A program made the position numbers and the translations under genes. Below, one piece after another: positions 17,618 to 25,033 of a stretch of 64,000 nucleotides of DNA (the first letter of the stretch is position 1; each line of letters begins with the position of its first letter). Source of the stretch: Paenibacillus_AR mesotrionivorans. Its GTDB lineage: Bacteria > Bacillota > Bacilli > Paenibacillales > NBRC-103111. The notes beneath the pieces are model-generated. The model ran no database searches. It was given only the letters and a program-made list of their open reading frames with translations, and was not told the origin of the DNA. The stretch spans positions 124,001 through 188,000 of the forward strand of contig NZ_JBJURJ010000017.1 in the NCBI RefSeq assembly GCF_046098205.1, read 5' to 3'.

Positions 17618-18643
17618 CACTTGAAGCTCACTTCATCTCCAGGGGCAAGCTCGGAATTGGCCTTCATATAAGCAATCAGCTCGTCCAAGCGGGTATAAGC
17701 CACGGCCACATAGGTGTCGGCTGCCCCGTAATAAACGGCGATGCGTCCGGTTTCGGCATCCTGGAGCGTTGCACAGGGAAAGACCACATTGGGCACAAAG
17801 CCTGTGGTTTCATAAGGCTTCTCCGGTGTCAGCAGGTAATCGCGGGTTCTGTACAGCACCTTGGACGGATCCTCCAAATCCAGCAGCGCGGCACCAATAC
17901 TGTACACAAAACCGTTGCAGGTGCCGGATACCCCATGATAGAACAGCAGCCAGCCCTCAGTTGTTTCAATGGGGGCAGGACCCGCGCCAATCTTGACGCT
18001 TTGCCACCAGCCCGAAGAGCTTCGGGACATAACTCGGCGGTGTTTGCCCCAATGCACCAAATCCGGGCTTTCGCTTAAGAAAATATCCCCGAAGGGTGTG
18101 TGGCCGCTGTCGCTGGGACGGCTAAGAAGAAGATATTTGCCGTTGATCCGCCGCAAAAACAGCACTCCGTTGCGGTTGAAGGGAATAAACGGGTTCTCCA
18201 GCCGTACAAAGGTTTTAAAATCCTTGGTCATCCCCAGGCCCAAGCGCCGCACCGCCAAAATCAGTGCAGAAAATAATGTAGTAGGTCCCCTCAATCTCCA
18301 CCAGCCGGGGATCATACGCATACAGGGGCTGGCAGAGTGCACCCGCTTCGTCGGTCCATTGAATTTCCTCCGCTTCGATGTCCCAATGCAATGCGTCCTT
18401 GCTCCGCCCCACATGAATTTGCGGCTTTCCATTCTTGTGGTCTGCGCGGAATACCCCAATGAATGCTTCTCCATACGGTAAAACAGCGCTGTTAAAAATC
18501 CGTGCCGCCTTAGCGATGGGATTCCAATGAATCACCGGATTTCCGTCATGCCTCCACATGACCCCCTCTTCTCCCTCCGGCTTGTTCTGCCATGGCATAT
18601 GAGGCAATGCCTGCCCTAAAATCCGCACATGCTGAGATTCCAT
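17617..18643 (-). pseudogene. GH130 beta-1,4-mannooligosaccharide phosphorylase-like gene broken by a one-base frameshift
   Basis: Two overlapping frames together make one about 341-residue GH130 protein, subfamily 2 type. The first frame (from ATG 18643) gives MESQHVRILG, NSAVLPYGEAFIGVFR, YAYDPRLVEIEGTYY with the family's catalytic Asp, and reaches CTDFGGAALG. The second continues as LGMTKDFKTFVRLENPF, then FNRNGVLF, SVKIGAGPAPI and YYGAADTYVA to the stop at 17617. Removing one C of GGGCCTGGGG near 18236-18242 restores AALGLGMTKDF exactly. It is either a recent inactivation or a base-call error. If intact, it would phosphorolyse mannooligosaccharides to mannose 1-phosphate. A LacI-type operator lies 28 bp upstream of the start. 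Confidence 0.85.
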
Positions 18644-18670
18644 AGTGCGTTTCCTCCTGTCATAATTAAT

Positions 18671-18696
18671 GATTTAGCTTATCGATTAGCTAAATC
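18671..18696 (-). promoter_or_regulatory. 26-bp near-perfect palindromic LacI-type operator
   Basis: GATTTAGCT and AGCTAAATC flank eight bases centred on CG; 12 of 13 base pairs are symmetric. A central CpG is standard for LacI/GalR operators. It lies between the GH130 start (18643) and the lacI-type gene at 18842-19849, in promoter position for the GH130 gene. Confidence 0.8.
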
Positions 18697-18793
18697 AAAG
18701 CTATTTTAGGCTTTTGCTTCAGGCTCGGTCAATGGCCTCCGTTGTCATTTTCTTCCGAAATGACAAGGGAAGACTATAAAGGGGTGGCAGTTG

Positions 18794-18832
18794 AGAAAAA
18801 AGCTCTTTGCCCGAAGGCAAAGAGCTTTTTTT
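18794..18832 (-). terminator. Strong bidirectional rho-independent terminator after lacI-type gene
   Basis: AGCTCTTTGCC at 18801-18811 pairs perfectly with GGCAAAGAGCT at 18816-18826 across a CGAA tetraloop, with A-run and T-run on either side. It lies 10 bases after the lacI-type stop. Confidence 0.93.
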
Positions 18833-18841
18833 AAAAGCAAA

Positions 18842-19849
18842 CTATATATTCTGCGGCTTAACGGAATTTCGGTATACCGGCTTGGCCTTCACCAAAACAC
18901 GCCCCGCCGTTTCATCGTTGTGCTTGATCTTGCGGATCATCATCGTCACCGCCGTCTCCGCCATCTCCCGCATATTGACCTCCATGGTGGTCAGCTTCGG
19001 CTCACACAGCGTGGAGTACAAGTCATTGTCAAACCCTGTCACCGAGCATTGCTCCGGAACCTGTATCCCCTTCTTCTGCAGGTGCACCACCAGATTGTAG
19101 GCAACCTGGTCACAATTGCAGACGAGAGCGGTAGGCAGTGGAACCGGCAGGGTGATTTCCGTAAACCGTCCCAGCTCGTCCCTGTCACTTAGGACATACT
19201 CGGGGCGAAGGGGGAGCTTATGCTCCAGCAATGATTTGCAATAGCCAAGATAGCGGTCCTGAATGCTGCTGGTGGAATAAATATTCCCCACAAATGCAAT
19301 GTCCCTGTGGCCTTCAGCGATCAGATAATTGGTCATTTCATAGGATCCGAAGAAATTATCCCCGACCACACTGTCCACAGGCTGGTCCGTGTAAAAGTCA
19401 AGCAGCGTCACGGGTATCCCCGTGCCCAGGAATGCATGCACATAGGCCTTGTCCAGCTGGCCCAAGAGAATGAACCCGTCCGCTTTCCTCTCGTTATAGA
19501 TCCGCGGCAGTACAAGACTGGCTTCATCGTCCGCATGCAGCACATGCAGAAGACCGGAATACTGATATTCCTCCAAAGCCTGCACAAGCTGCTGGTAAAA
19601 CTGCATATAGAACGAGTGGCCTGCCCCTGTGTAGCGCTCTGCAATAACCACTCCGATATTGTAGGAGCAGCCTTCCTTCATGGACTTGGCGATGGTGTTT
19701 AACCGGTACCCCAGCTGTGCCGCTGTTTCCTTTACCTTAACCCGCAGCTCCTCACCGACGCCATCCTTGCCGTTCAAAGCCTTGGATACAGTCACTGTGC
19801 TGATTCCCAGCTTTTCAGCGATATCTCTCATGGTTATATTGGCGTTCAT
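18842..19849 (-). CDS. LacI/GalR-family transcriptional regulator
   Basis: A 335-residue regulator. The N-terminal helix-turn-helix is ITMRDIAEKLGISTVTVSKA (5-24) with hinge sequence; the effector domain begins YNIGVVIAERYTGAGHSFYM and includes PTALVCNCDQVAYNL and CSVTGFDNDLYS. The palindrome at 18671-18696 is its likely operator for the GH130 gene. A 12-base stretch of that operator (CTAATCGATAAG as read on +) recurs at 19866-19877, just upstream of its own start, suggesting autoregulation. The effector is unknown. Confidence 0.93.
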   Translation of the reverse strand: MNANITMRDIAEKLGISTVTVSKALNGKDGVGEELRVKVKETAAQLGYRLNTIAKSMKEGCSYNIGVVIAERYTGAGHSFYMQFYQQLVQALEEYQYSGLLHVLHADDEASLVLPRIYNERKADGFILLGQLDKAYVHAFLGTGIPVTLLDFYTDQPVDSVVGDNFFGSYEMTNYLIAEGHRDIAFVGNIYSTSSIQDRYLGYCKSLLEHKLPLRPEYVLSDRDELGRFTEITLPVPLPTALVCNCDQVAYNLVVHLQKKGIQVPEQCSVTGFDNDLYSTLCEPKLTTMEVNMREMAETAVTMMIRKIKHNDETAGRVLVKAKPVYRNSVKPQNI

Positions 19850-19865
19850 GCACCCATCCTCCAGC

Positions 19866-19877
19866 CTAATCGATAAG
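19866..19877. promoter_or_regulatory. Second copy of LacI operator core, upstream of the regulator gene
   Basis: CTAATCGATAAG here is the exact reverse complement of the 12 bases CTTATCGATTAG at the centre of the operator at 18671-18696. It is 17-28 bases before the regulator's start codon. Confidence 0.55.
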
Positions 19878-19883
19878 ACGCTG

Positions 19884-20363
19884 TCACTTCGCTCTCAAAA
19901 AAGCCACATAATCCGTAACGGCTCCCTTGTAGCCCTGAGACCGCAGGAGGGTGGTAATATTCCCGCGGTGGTAGGTGCCATGGTTGACCACCTGCTGGAT
20001 AATCTCAACCACAGTATTGTGGAAGGGTTCCCCCTTTATGCTCTTATAGGATACAATCCGGTGGAAGTCTTCCTGTTCCTTCAGATAATCCAAATTCTCC
20101 TGCAGAAGCTGCCGGAAGCTCTGGGCCGCCTGTCTGACTGAGGTAAAGGACGTCGTGGCAAGACCCACGGGGCTTTCCCCCTTCAACCGGGCAAACCAAA
20201 TCTCATCAACAGCCAGAATATGGGCCATCGCCTCCGCTACCGAGCTGAAGCCCAACTGCACCTCCTTCAAAAATACCTCAGCAGGCAAAGACTCCACATG
20301 CCGGAAAACCTGTTCATTGGCCCACATGTGGTAGCTGTATTGCTGGAGCATGTACGCTTTCAT
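19884..20363 (-). CDS. DinB-family four-helix protein
   Basis: A 159-residue DinB/YfiT-like protein. Three metal-binding histidines of the fold are in the expected places: HMWANEQVF (His near 12), VAEAMAHILAVDEIWFARL (near 47) and VNHGTYHRGNITTLLRSQG (near 128-132). These proteins bind zinc or nickel and many are bacillithiol-dependent transferases; the actual reaction of most is unknown. GAGGGGAAG precedes the ATG. It is followed closely by genes for a TIM-barrel isomerase and two acetyltransferases on the same strand, all separated by short gaps. Confidence 0.9.
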   Translation of the reverse strand: MKAYMLQQYSYHMWANEQVFRHVESLPAEVFLKEVQLGFSSVAEAMAHILAVDEIWFARLKGESPVGLATTSFTSVRQAAQSFRQLLQENLDYLKEQEDFHRIVSYKSIKGEPFHNTVVEIIQQVVNHGTYHRGNITTLLRSQGYKGAVTDYVAFLRAK

Positions 20364-20378
20364 GGATTCACTTCCCCT

Positions 20379-21164
20379 CTAATGGAAATTAGTCCGTACA
20401 CTGCGGATCGAATCCTCCAGAGCCTGGCTGGTTTTGACCTCTACCACAACCCCGATGCCCTTCTGCTCCGCCAGTCTTAGTCTGTTCTCCACCGGAACCT
20501 GTCCGGTATAGAGCCGGGCATGATCCTGCTTCCCGTCAAAGTCATGCAGATGCATGTGCTTCAACCGGTCCGGATAACCCGCAATCACAGGCCCCTCCGC
20601 AAACCCGGTTTTGGCGTCATGGCCCACATCCCAGGTCAATGCAAATTCCGGGAAAGCCGCCAGCCTGTCCAGCGCCTCCCGGATAAACGGCAGGTGGAAG
20701 TTGCAGGCATTTTCGATACAGATTAAAACGCCCTTTTCCCTGGCATATGGGTAAAGCTCCGCGTACGAAGCCGCCAGATTGGCGAGGAAGGTCTCTTGGT
20801 GAGCTTCATAAATCCAGATTTTCCGGTCAGGCAGGGTAAAATAAACCCCCGAATTCAGATGCAGGTTCAAAATTCCGATCTCTGCCCCACTGGCCCAATC
20901 TATGGCCTCCTTGCACCGCTGTACATGTCCCTGGCGCATGGCACCATGGATGGAGCCCAAGTCCAGCTCCTCCGGCAGATGAACCGTCAGCTCTACCCCG
21001 TATTCCTGTTTCAGCCGAAGCAGCTCCGCATATCCCGTCACCTCCGGATTGCAGACCGGCAGATTCATGTTAATCTCCACAAACTCCAGGTCAAGCCTCC
21101 GGCACAGCTCCAGGTTTTCCTCAAGCCTGGCATATTCCACAAGAGTCGGCATTCCCAGCTTCAT
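20379..21164 (-). CDS. Sugar phosphate isomerase/epimerase-like TIM barrel
   Basis: A 261-residue protein of the xylose isomerase-like/AP endonuclease 2 superfamily. ATG 21164 is chosen because GGAGGGGAAG lies upstream and MKLGMPTLVEYA is a usual start. The sequence follows the barrel order: LDLEFVEINMN, VELTVHLPEE, IGILNLHLNSGVYF, GVLICIENAC, ALTWDVGHDAKTG and LKHMHLHDFDGKQDH, with Glu, Asp and His in the usual metal-binding strands. The closing GIGVVVEVKTSQAL contains the last conserved Glu. The substrate is unknown; it could be a sugar or inosose epimerase. Confidence 0.85.
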   Translation of the reverse strand: MKLGMPTLVEYARLEENLELCRRLDLEFVEINMNLPVCNPEVTGYAELLRLKQEYGVELTVHLPEELDLGSIHGAMRQGHVQRCKEAIDWASGAEIGILNLHLNSGVYFTLPDRKIWIYEAHQETFLANLAASYAELYPYAREKGVLICIENACNFHLPFIREALDRLAAFPEFALTWDVGHDAKTGFAEGPVIAGYPDRLKHMHLHDFDGKQDHARLYTGQVPVENRLRLAEQKGIGVVVEVKTSQALEDSIRSVRTNFH

Positions 21165-21184
21165 TCGAGCTTCCCCTCCGTCAG

Positions 21185-21685
21185 CTAACAATCGATCCAG
21201 ATGTAATGCTTATCCGCCGTTGACCGGGTAATCGTCCCGTTATTCTTCAACGCCACGTTGATGGAGCTCTGGTTTCCCGGCCATATCGTCACCAGCACCT
21301 GACCAAGCTCCATACGCCGGGCTTCCTCCAGCACCTTGCTTAACATGACTGTGCCGTAGCCCTTATTCCGCTGGCCGGGCCTGATGGCATACCCGATGTT
21401 GCCGCCGTCCTCCCTCAGCCTGTCCGACAGATAGTGGCGCAGCTTGGCGAAGCCCACCGGGTACCCGTCAGCATAGAGCCAATAGGTGGTGCTCGGCACC
21501 ATCCAGTCCGCCAGCCCCTCTCCACGGGATGCAGCATCCTGACGGACCAGCCATTGCCGGAACTCCACCTGGGAGCATCCGTGCCCGCCGTTAATAAACC
21601 CATTCTCCGCTTTAGGAATGTCCTGCAGCATATCATAGATATCCTGTCCGTCTGTTACGGACAGCTTCCGCAGCTCAACCTCCAT
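21185..21685 (-). CDS. GNAT-family N-acetyltransferase
   Basis: A 166-residue acetyltransferase. The acetyl-CoA pyrophosphate loop is RPGQRNKGYGTVMLSKVLEEA near residues 103-123, after the beta-bulge GNIGYAI. The substrate half includes a WMVPSTTYWLYADG stretch. GGAGGGGC precedes the ATG. The gene ends 21 bases before the start of the isomerase-like gene and follows the second GNAT gene by 18 bases, so these small genes are probably co-transcribed. The substrate cannot be inferred. Confidence 0.88.
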   Translation of the reverse strand: MEVELRKLSVTDGQDIYDMLQDIPKAENGFINGGHGCSQVEFRQWLVRQDAASRGEGLADWMVPSTTYWLYADGYPVGFAKLRHYLSDRLREDGGNIGYAIRPGQRNKGYGTVMLSKVLEEARRMELGQVLVTIWPGNQSSINVALKNNGTITRSTADKHYIWIDC

Positions 21686-21703
21686 TGCCTGCCCCTCCTG
21701 TTT

Positions 21704-22159
21704 CTACAAATCCTTCCCCATACAAACGCTGTCTTCCCTATCGGTATATGGTGCATACCGGTCTATTTCGGCGTAGCCGCTTTTGGTATATAACGCAATA
21801 GCTTCCGGCTGGCCACGCCCGGTCTCCAGAATGGCCCGTTTTTTGCCTGCTTCCTTCGCCCAGGTCTCCAGCTCACGAAGTACCTGCCCGGCAATGCCTC
21901 TGCCCCTGTTTTCATCCAAAACGTACATTCGTTTAATCTCCACGGTTTGGCCCTCTGCCGCCTCCCGGTAGCACCCGCAGCCAACCGGCTTCCCATCCTC
22001 ATAGGCCACCACGGCCTTGGCATCCAGCTTGATCTTATTAAGAGGCTGAAAAAAATCCCTCGTACCCGGATACCTGCGCTCCAGATCCTGATCCAGCAGC
22101 CCGGTCAAGGTCTCAAAATCCGTATCCTCTGAGGATGTCCGTTTCAGTTCAATCATCAT
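21704..22159 (-). CDS. GNAT-family N-acetyltransferase
   Basis: A 151-residue acetyltransferase from ATG 22159, chosen because GAGGGG lies just upstream and the frame's longer leader to 22327 overlaps a hairpin. The CoA loop is DENRGRGIAGQVLRELETWA near residue 86-105, preceded by VEIKRMYV. The end AIALYTKSGYAEIDRYAPY is typical of the YafP/PhnO-like GNATs. A hairpin lies 32 bp upstream. The substrate is unknown. Confidence 0.88.
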   Translation of the reverse strand: MMIELKRTSSEDTDFETLTGLLDQDLERRYPGTRDFFQPLNKIKLDAKAVVAYEDGKPVGCGCYREAAEGQTVEIKRMYVLDENRGRGIAGQVLRELETWAKEAGKKRAILETGRGQPEAIALYTKSGYAEIDRYAPYTDREDSVCMGKDL

Positions 22160-22190
22160 GGTTTCCCCTCTTCTCCCGTTGATATATAGA

Positions 22191-22232
22191 GAAGCAACCC
22201 TCCACGGAAAACTTCCTGCAGCGGGTTGCTTC
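22191..22232. terminator. Hairpin between GH43 and GNAT genes
   Basis: GAAGCAACCC at 22191-22200 pairs with GGGTTGCTTC at 22223-22232. It lies 73 bp beyond the GH43 stop. The tail after the stem is T-rich only on the + strand (TTTCT), so terminator strength for the minus strand is uncertain. Confidence 0.6.
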
Positions 22233-22304
22233 TTTCTGATGTGATTCCTATAGTACCACGGCGGTATTATGCCAGCAAGAGGCTTTTTCCATTTCCTCCA
22301 GCGT

Positions 22305-23900
22305 TTAGCTCTCTTCCCGGTATTCAAAATAATCGAAGTCCGCGGGCCTCCGGAAGCCCGTCAGATCCTGGCAGCACAGCCCTACGAAGGCTCCCGTGAA
22401 CCACCCCTCCCGGCAAGCTTCATCAGACAGGGTGCTGGCATCCAATACCGGCCCCACCGGGGTAAAGGCGTTCTCGCCCGTTACCGAATATGAAAACTGC
22501 AGCTTGTCGTGGTCCACTGCCGCACGCAGCCACACCCGCTCCGCCTCCTCGGGTAGGGGAATATATCCGGCAGGCTCCGCATACACGTTATTCACGGCAG
22601 ACAGAATGCACAGGCAGCGCCCGTAATCGTCATGGTGGGTGAGATGGAGATAATAATAGTTCTCCGTATCGTACAGGCAGATCAGGCCCGCCAATTGTTT
22701 GTAAATAGTAGGCCTAAACTCCACACAGGTGCTTGCAGTGAATACAAAGCTTTCCCAGCGCCGGGCAATGAGGCTTTGCCGGTATTTCGAGCCTAGCCCT
22801 TCCCTGCCGTACAGGCGCAGAAATCCTTTGCGTTCCGTCAAGGAATAGAAGGTTTCATCCAGCGGAATACGCAAGGACTGGAACCGGATATCCAGCTGCT
22901 CTCCATCAAAATCATCCCTTGACGGTTTCACCGGGAAAGGGTGCAGCGGCAGACCGGGGCCTTCCACCTCCGCCTCCGGAAGCCGTGTGCCGTTTGCCAA
23001 CCGGAGCCAGCCGTCCTCTGTCCACTCTACCTTCTGGAGGGCCGTTTCCCGTCCCAGAGTATATTTACGGTCGCCTTTGTCCGTGCGGTTCTCAAGTGCC
23101 CGCCCGCATAGATGCGCCATGTACCATTCGCCGTTTTGGGTTTCCACCAGATCGCCGTGACCGGACTTCTGCAGCAGCAGCTCCGGGTGGTCGCGGGCTG
23201 TCATAATGGAATTGCCTTCGTATGCCTCATACGGTCCGTACAGCTCCCGGGAGCGCAGGATAGATTGTCCATGCCCTTCTCCCGTGCCCGTATCGGCGGC
23301 GAACAGATAATAATACCCGTTGCGCTTATAAATATGCGGCCCTTCGAAGAAACCCTCGTGGCTGGCAAAAATCGTCCGCGCTTCCCCTAACATCCTCTGC
23401 TCCGACGGTGAGTATTCCTGAAGCACCAGATGCCCCCTGTACTGCTTGTTCACCCGATGGTCCGTTACCATGCTGACAATATACTTCCGGCCATCCTCAT
23501 CATGGAACAGGGACGGATCGAAGCCGTAGCTGTTCAGATACACCGGCTCCGACCAGTCGCCAAGAATATCCGAGGCGGTCACCAGATAATTATGGGTGTC
23601 GTACATTTTGCAATAGAACGAATTCACCACGGTATACACCAGATAAAAGACGCCGTTGTCATAGGTCAGGCATGGAGCCCAAACGCCTTGGGAAGCGCCT
23701 ACTCCCCGCAGGTCCAGCTGGGAAACCCGGTTCAATGGGTGTCCCGCCAGCTCCCAGTGGATCAAATCCCGGGAATGGTGGATCTGTACGCCGGGAAACC
23801 ATTCGAAGGTGGAGGTAGCGATATAATAATCATCTCCTACCCGGATAATGGACGGGTCCGGATTAAACCCTCTCAGAATCGGATTCTTAATTGAAGTCAT
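22305..23900 (-). CDS. GH43-family beta-xylosidase/alpha-L-arabinofuranosidase-like enzyme
   Basis: A 531-residue protein of the length of GH43 subfamily 11-type xylosidases: a five-bladed propeller (1-320) plus a C-terminal beta-sandwich (about 325-531). Acidic catalytic residues are visible in order: Asp in GFNPDPSIIRVGDDYYIATS (general base, near 14), Asp in GFDPSLFHDEDG (near 127) and Glu in EGFFEGPHIYKRNGYYYL (general acid, near 185). There is no signal peptide, so it acts on imported oligosaccharides. AAGGAAG precedes the ATG. It is the last gene of heparinase-like, hydrolase, GH43, with gaps of 30 and 18 bp. Confidence 0.92.
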   Translation of the reverse strand: MTSIKNPILRGFNPDPSIIRVGDDYYIATSTFEWFPGVQIHHSRDLIHWELAGHPLNRVSQLDLRGVGASQGVWAPCLTYDNGVFYLVYTVVNSFYCKMYDTHNYLVTASDILGDWSEPVYLNSYGFDPSLFHDEDGRKYIVSMVTDHRVNKQYRGHLVLQEYSPSEQRMLGEARTIFASHEGFFEGPHIYKRNGYYYLFAADTGTGEGHGQSILRSRELYGPYEAYEGNSIMTARDHPELLLQKSGHGDLVETQNGEWYMAHLCGRALENRTDKGDRKYTLGRETALQKVEWTEDGWLRLANGTRLPEAEVEGPGLPLHPFPVKPSRDDFDGEQLDIRFQSLRIPLDETFYSLTERKGFLRLYGREGLGSKYRQSLIARRWESFVFTASTCVEFRPTIYKQLAGLICLYDTENYYYLHLTHHDDYGRCLCILSAVNNVYAEPAGYIPLPEEAERVWLRAAVDHDKLQFSYSVTGENAFTPVGPVLDASTLSDEACREGWFTGAFVGLCCQDLTGFRRPADFDYFEYREES

Positions 23901-23918
23901 GTAATTGTTCTTCCTTTC

Positions 23919-25004
23919 TTATTCAGCTTCTAATCCTGGCACCTGCCCGACGCCAAGCTTCCGGAGGAGCCATTCCGCACTTTTTCTTCCGTTTATCTCA
24001 TGGCCGCCGGGATGAATATCCCAGGCAAATTGTCCGGGGGCATCCCACGCGGAATAATGCGCCTCCAGCCATGCAATGGCCTGCCTGGTATGCTCCACGG
24101 GAAAAATCGGGTCCTGATCCCCGGACTCCACAAACAATGCCCGCGGTGCCATCAACCCGGCCAGCTCTGGCTGCTCCGTATCCAGAAGGAGGCCGGGCAG
24201 ATAATTGTCGATGCAATGATGCATCGCCAGGGTACTGCCCCGGAAGGTATTGGCCCAGCCGCATAATACAGCCGCCTGGACCCGTTCGTCCAATCCCGCC
24301 GTAAAGGCGGCAATCAGCCCTCCCCCGGAAAAACCGAACACCCCCATCCGGCTGCTGTCCACATCCGGTCTCGACGCCATGTAGTCCAAGGCTCTCATCG
24401 CTTCAAACACTCTCATCCCCGCCAGTGTCCGGCCATACATCAGCAGCTGCGAGGCTAAAGTGCCGCAGGAGCTATAATGTGGGTTGGCCTTCAGCTCCTC
24501 CGCCATCCGGCGGACCCCGAAGCCCATGATTTCCGGAATCACCACCAGCATACCCTTGCGAACCAGCTGCACGGCGAAGCGGTTATGAATGCCAGGCTCC
24601 TCCAGCTCCCGCCCCAGCTCATCCAAGCCAGCCGCATCCCGCTGGCCGCTGCCATGACCGTGGCAGGCCAAGACTGCAGGCCATGGACCTTGACCCTTCT
24701 TGGGAATCTGCACCATCACCGGGACATGGACAGATTCCATGGTCGTGTACACAACACGCTCCAGAATAAAATCCTTGTATTCTGTCCGTTCCAGCTTCCG
24801 GGCTCGCAGGGGATGATCCCTTTCAGGGAAACCGCCCAATGCGGCCTTCAGCCTGCTCCGCAGCCATGCCTGTTGCTCCGGCTTTCCGGCATTCCGCCGG
24901 TTCTCCTGTCTTCGGGCAGCCGTCCTCTCGTACAGCGTCCCCAAGAAGGCATCCGTGGTCCAATCCGGAATCTTAATGCCCGCTTCGCCTGCTTCGTTCT
25001 CCAA
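23919..25004 (-). CDS. Alpha/beta hydrolase, acetyl xylan esterase/dienelactone hydrolase-like
   Basis: A 361-residue hydrolase with a TTG start at 25004, supported by GGAGGG six bases upstream. Catalytic residues can be placed: nucleophile Ser226 in GFSGGG, Asp near 296-298 in ESGDQDPIF, and His335 in HPGGHEI. The oxyanion region is ACHGHGSG near 113-120. An extra N-terminal helical part (1-80) resembles the Abhydrolase_7 group. It has no signal peptide. Lying between a lyase-like gene and a GH43 gene, it probably removes acyl groups from imported oligosaccharides; the specific ester is not readable from sequence. Confidence 0.85.
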   Translation of the reverse strand: MENEAGEAGIKIPDWTTDAFLGTLYERTAARRQENRRNAGKPEQQAWLRSRLKAALGGFPERDHPLRARKLERTEYKDFILERVVYTTMESVHVPVMVQIPKKGQGPWPAVLACHGHGSGQRDAAGLDELGRELEEPGIHNRFAVQLVRKGMLVVIPEIMGFGVRRMAEELKANPHYSSCGTLASQLLMYGRTLAGMRVFEAMRALDYMASRPDVDSSRMGVFGFSGGGLIAAFTAGLDERVQAAVLCGWANTFRGSTLAMHHCIDNYLPGLLLDTEQPELAGLMAPRALFVESGDQDPIFPVEHTRQAIAWLEAHYSAWDAPGQFAWDIHPGGHEINGRKSAEWLLRKLGVGQVPGLEAE

Positions 25005-25033
25005 CCGGGTCCCTCCATTCTCCTCTATGGGGT

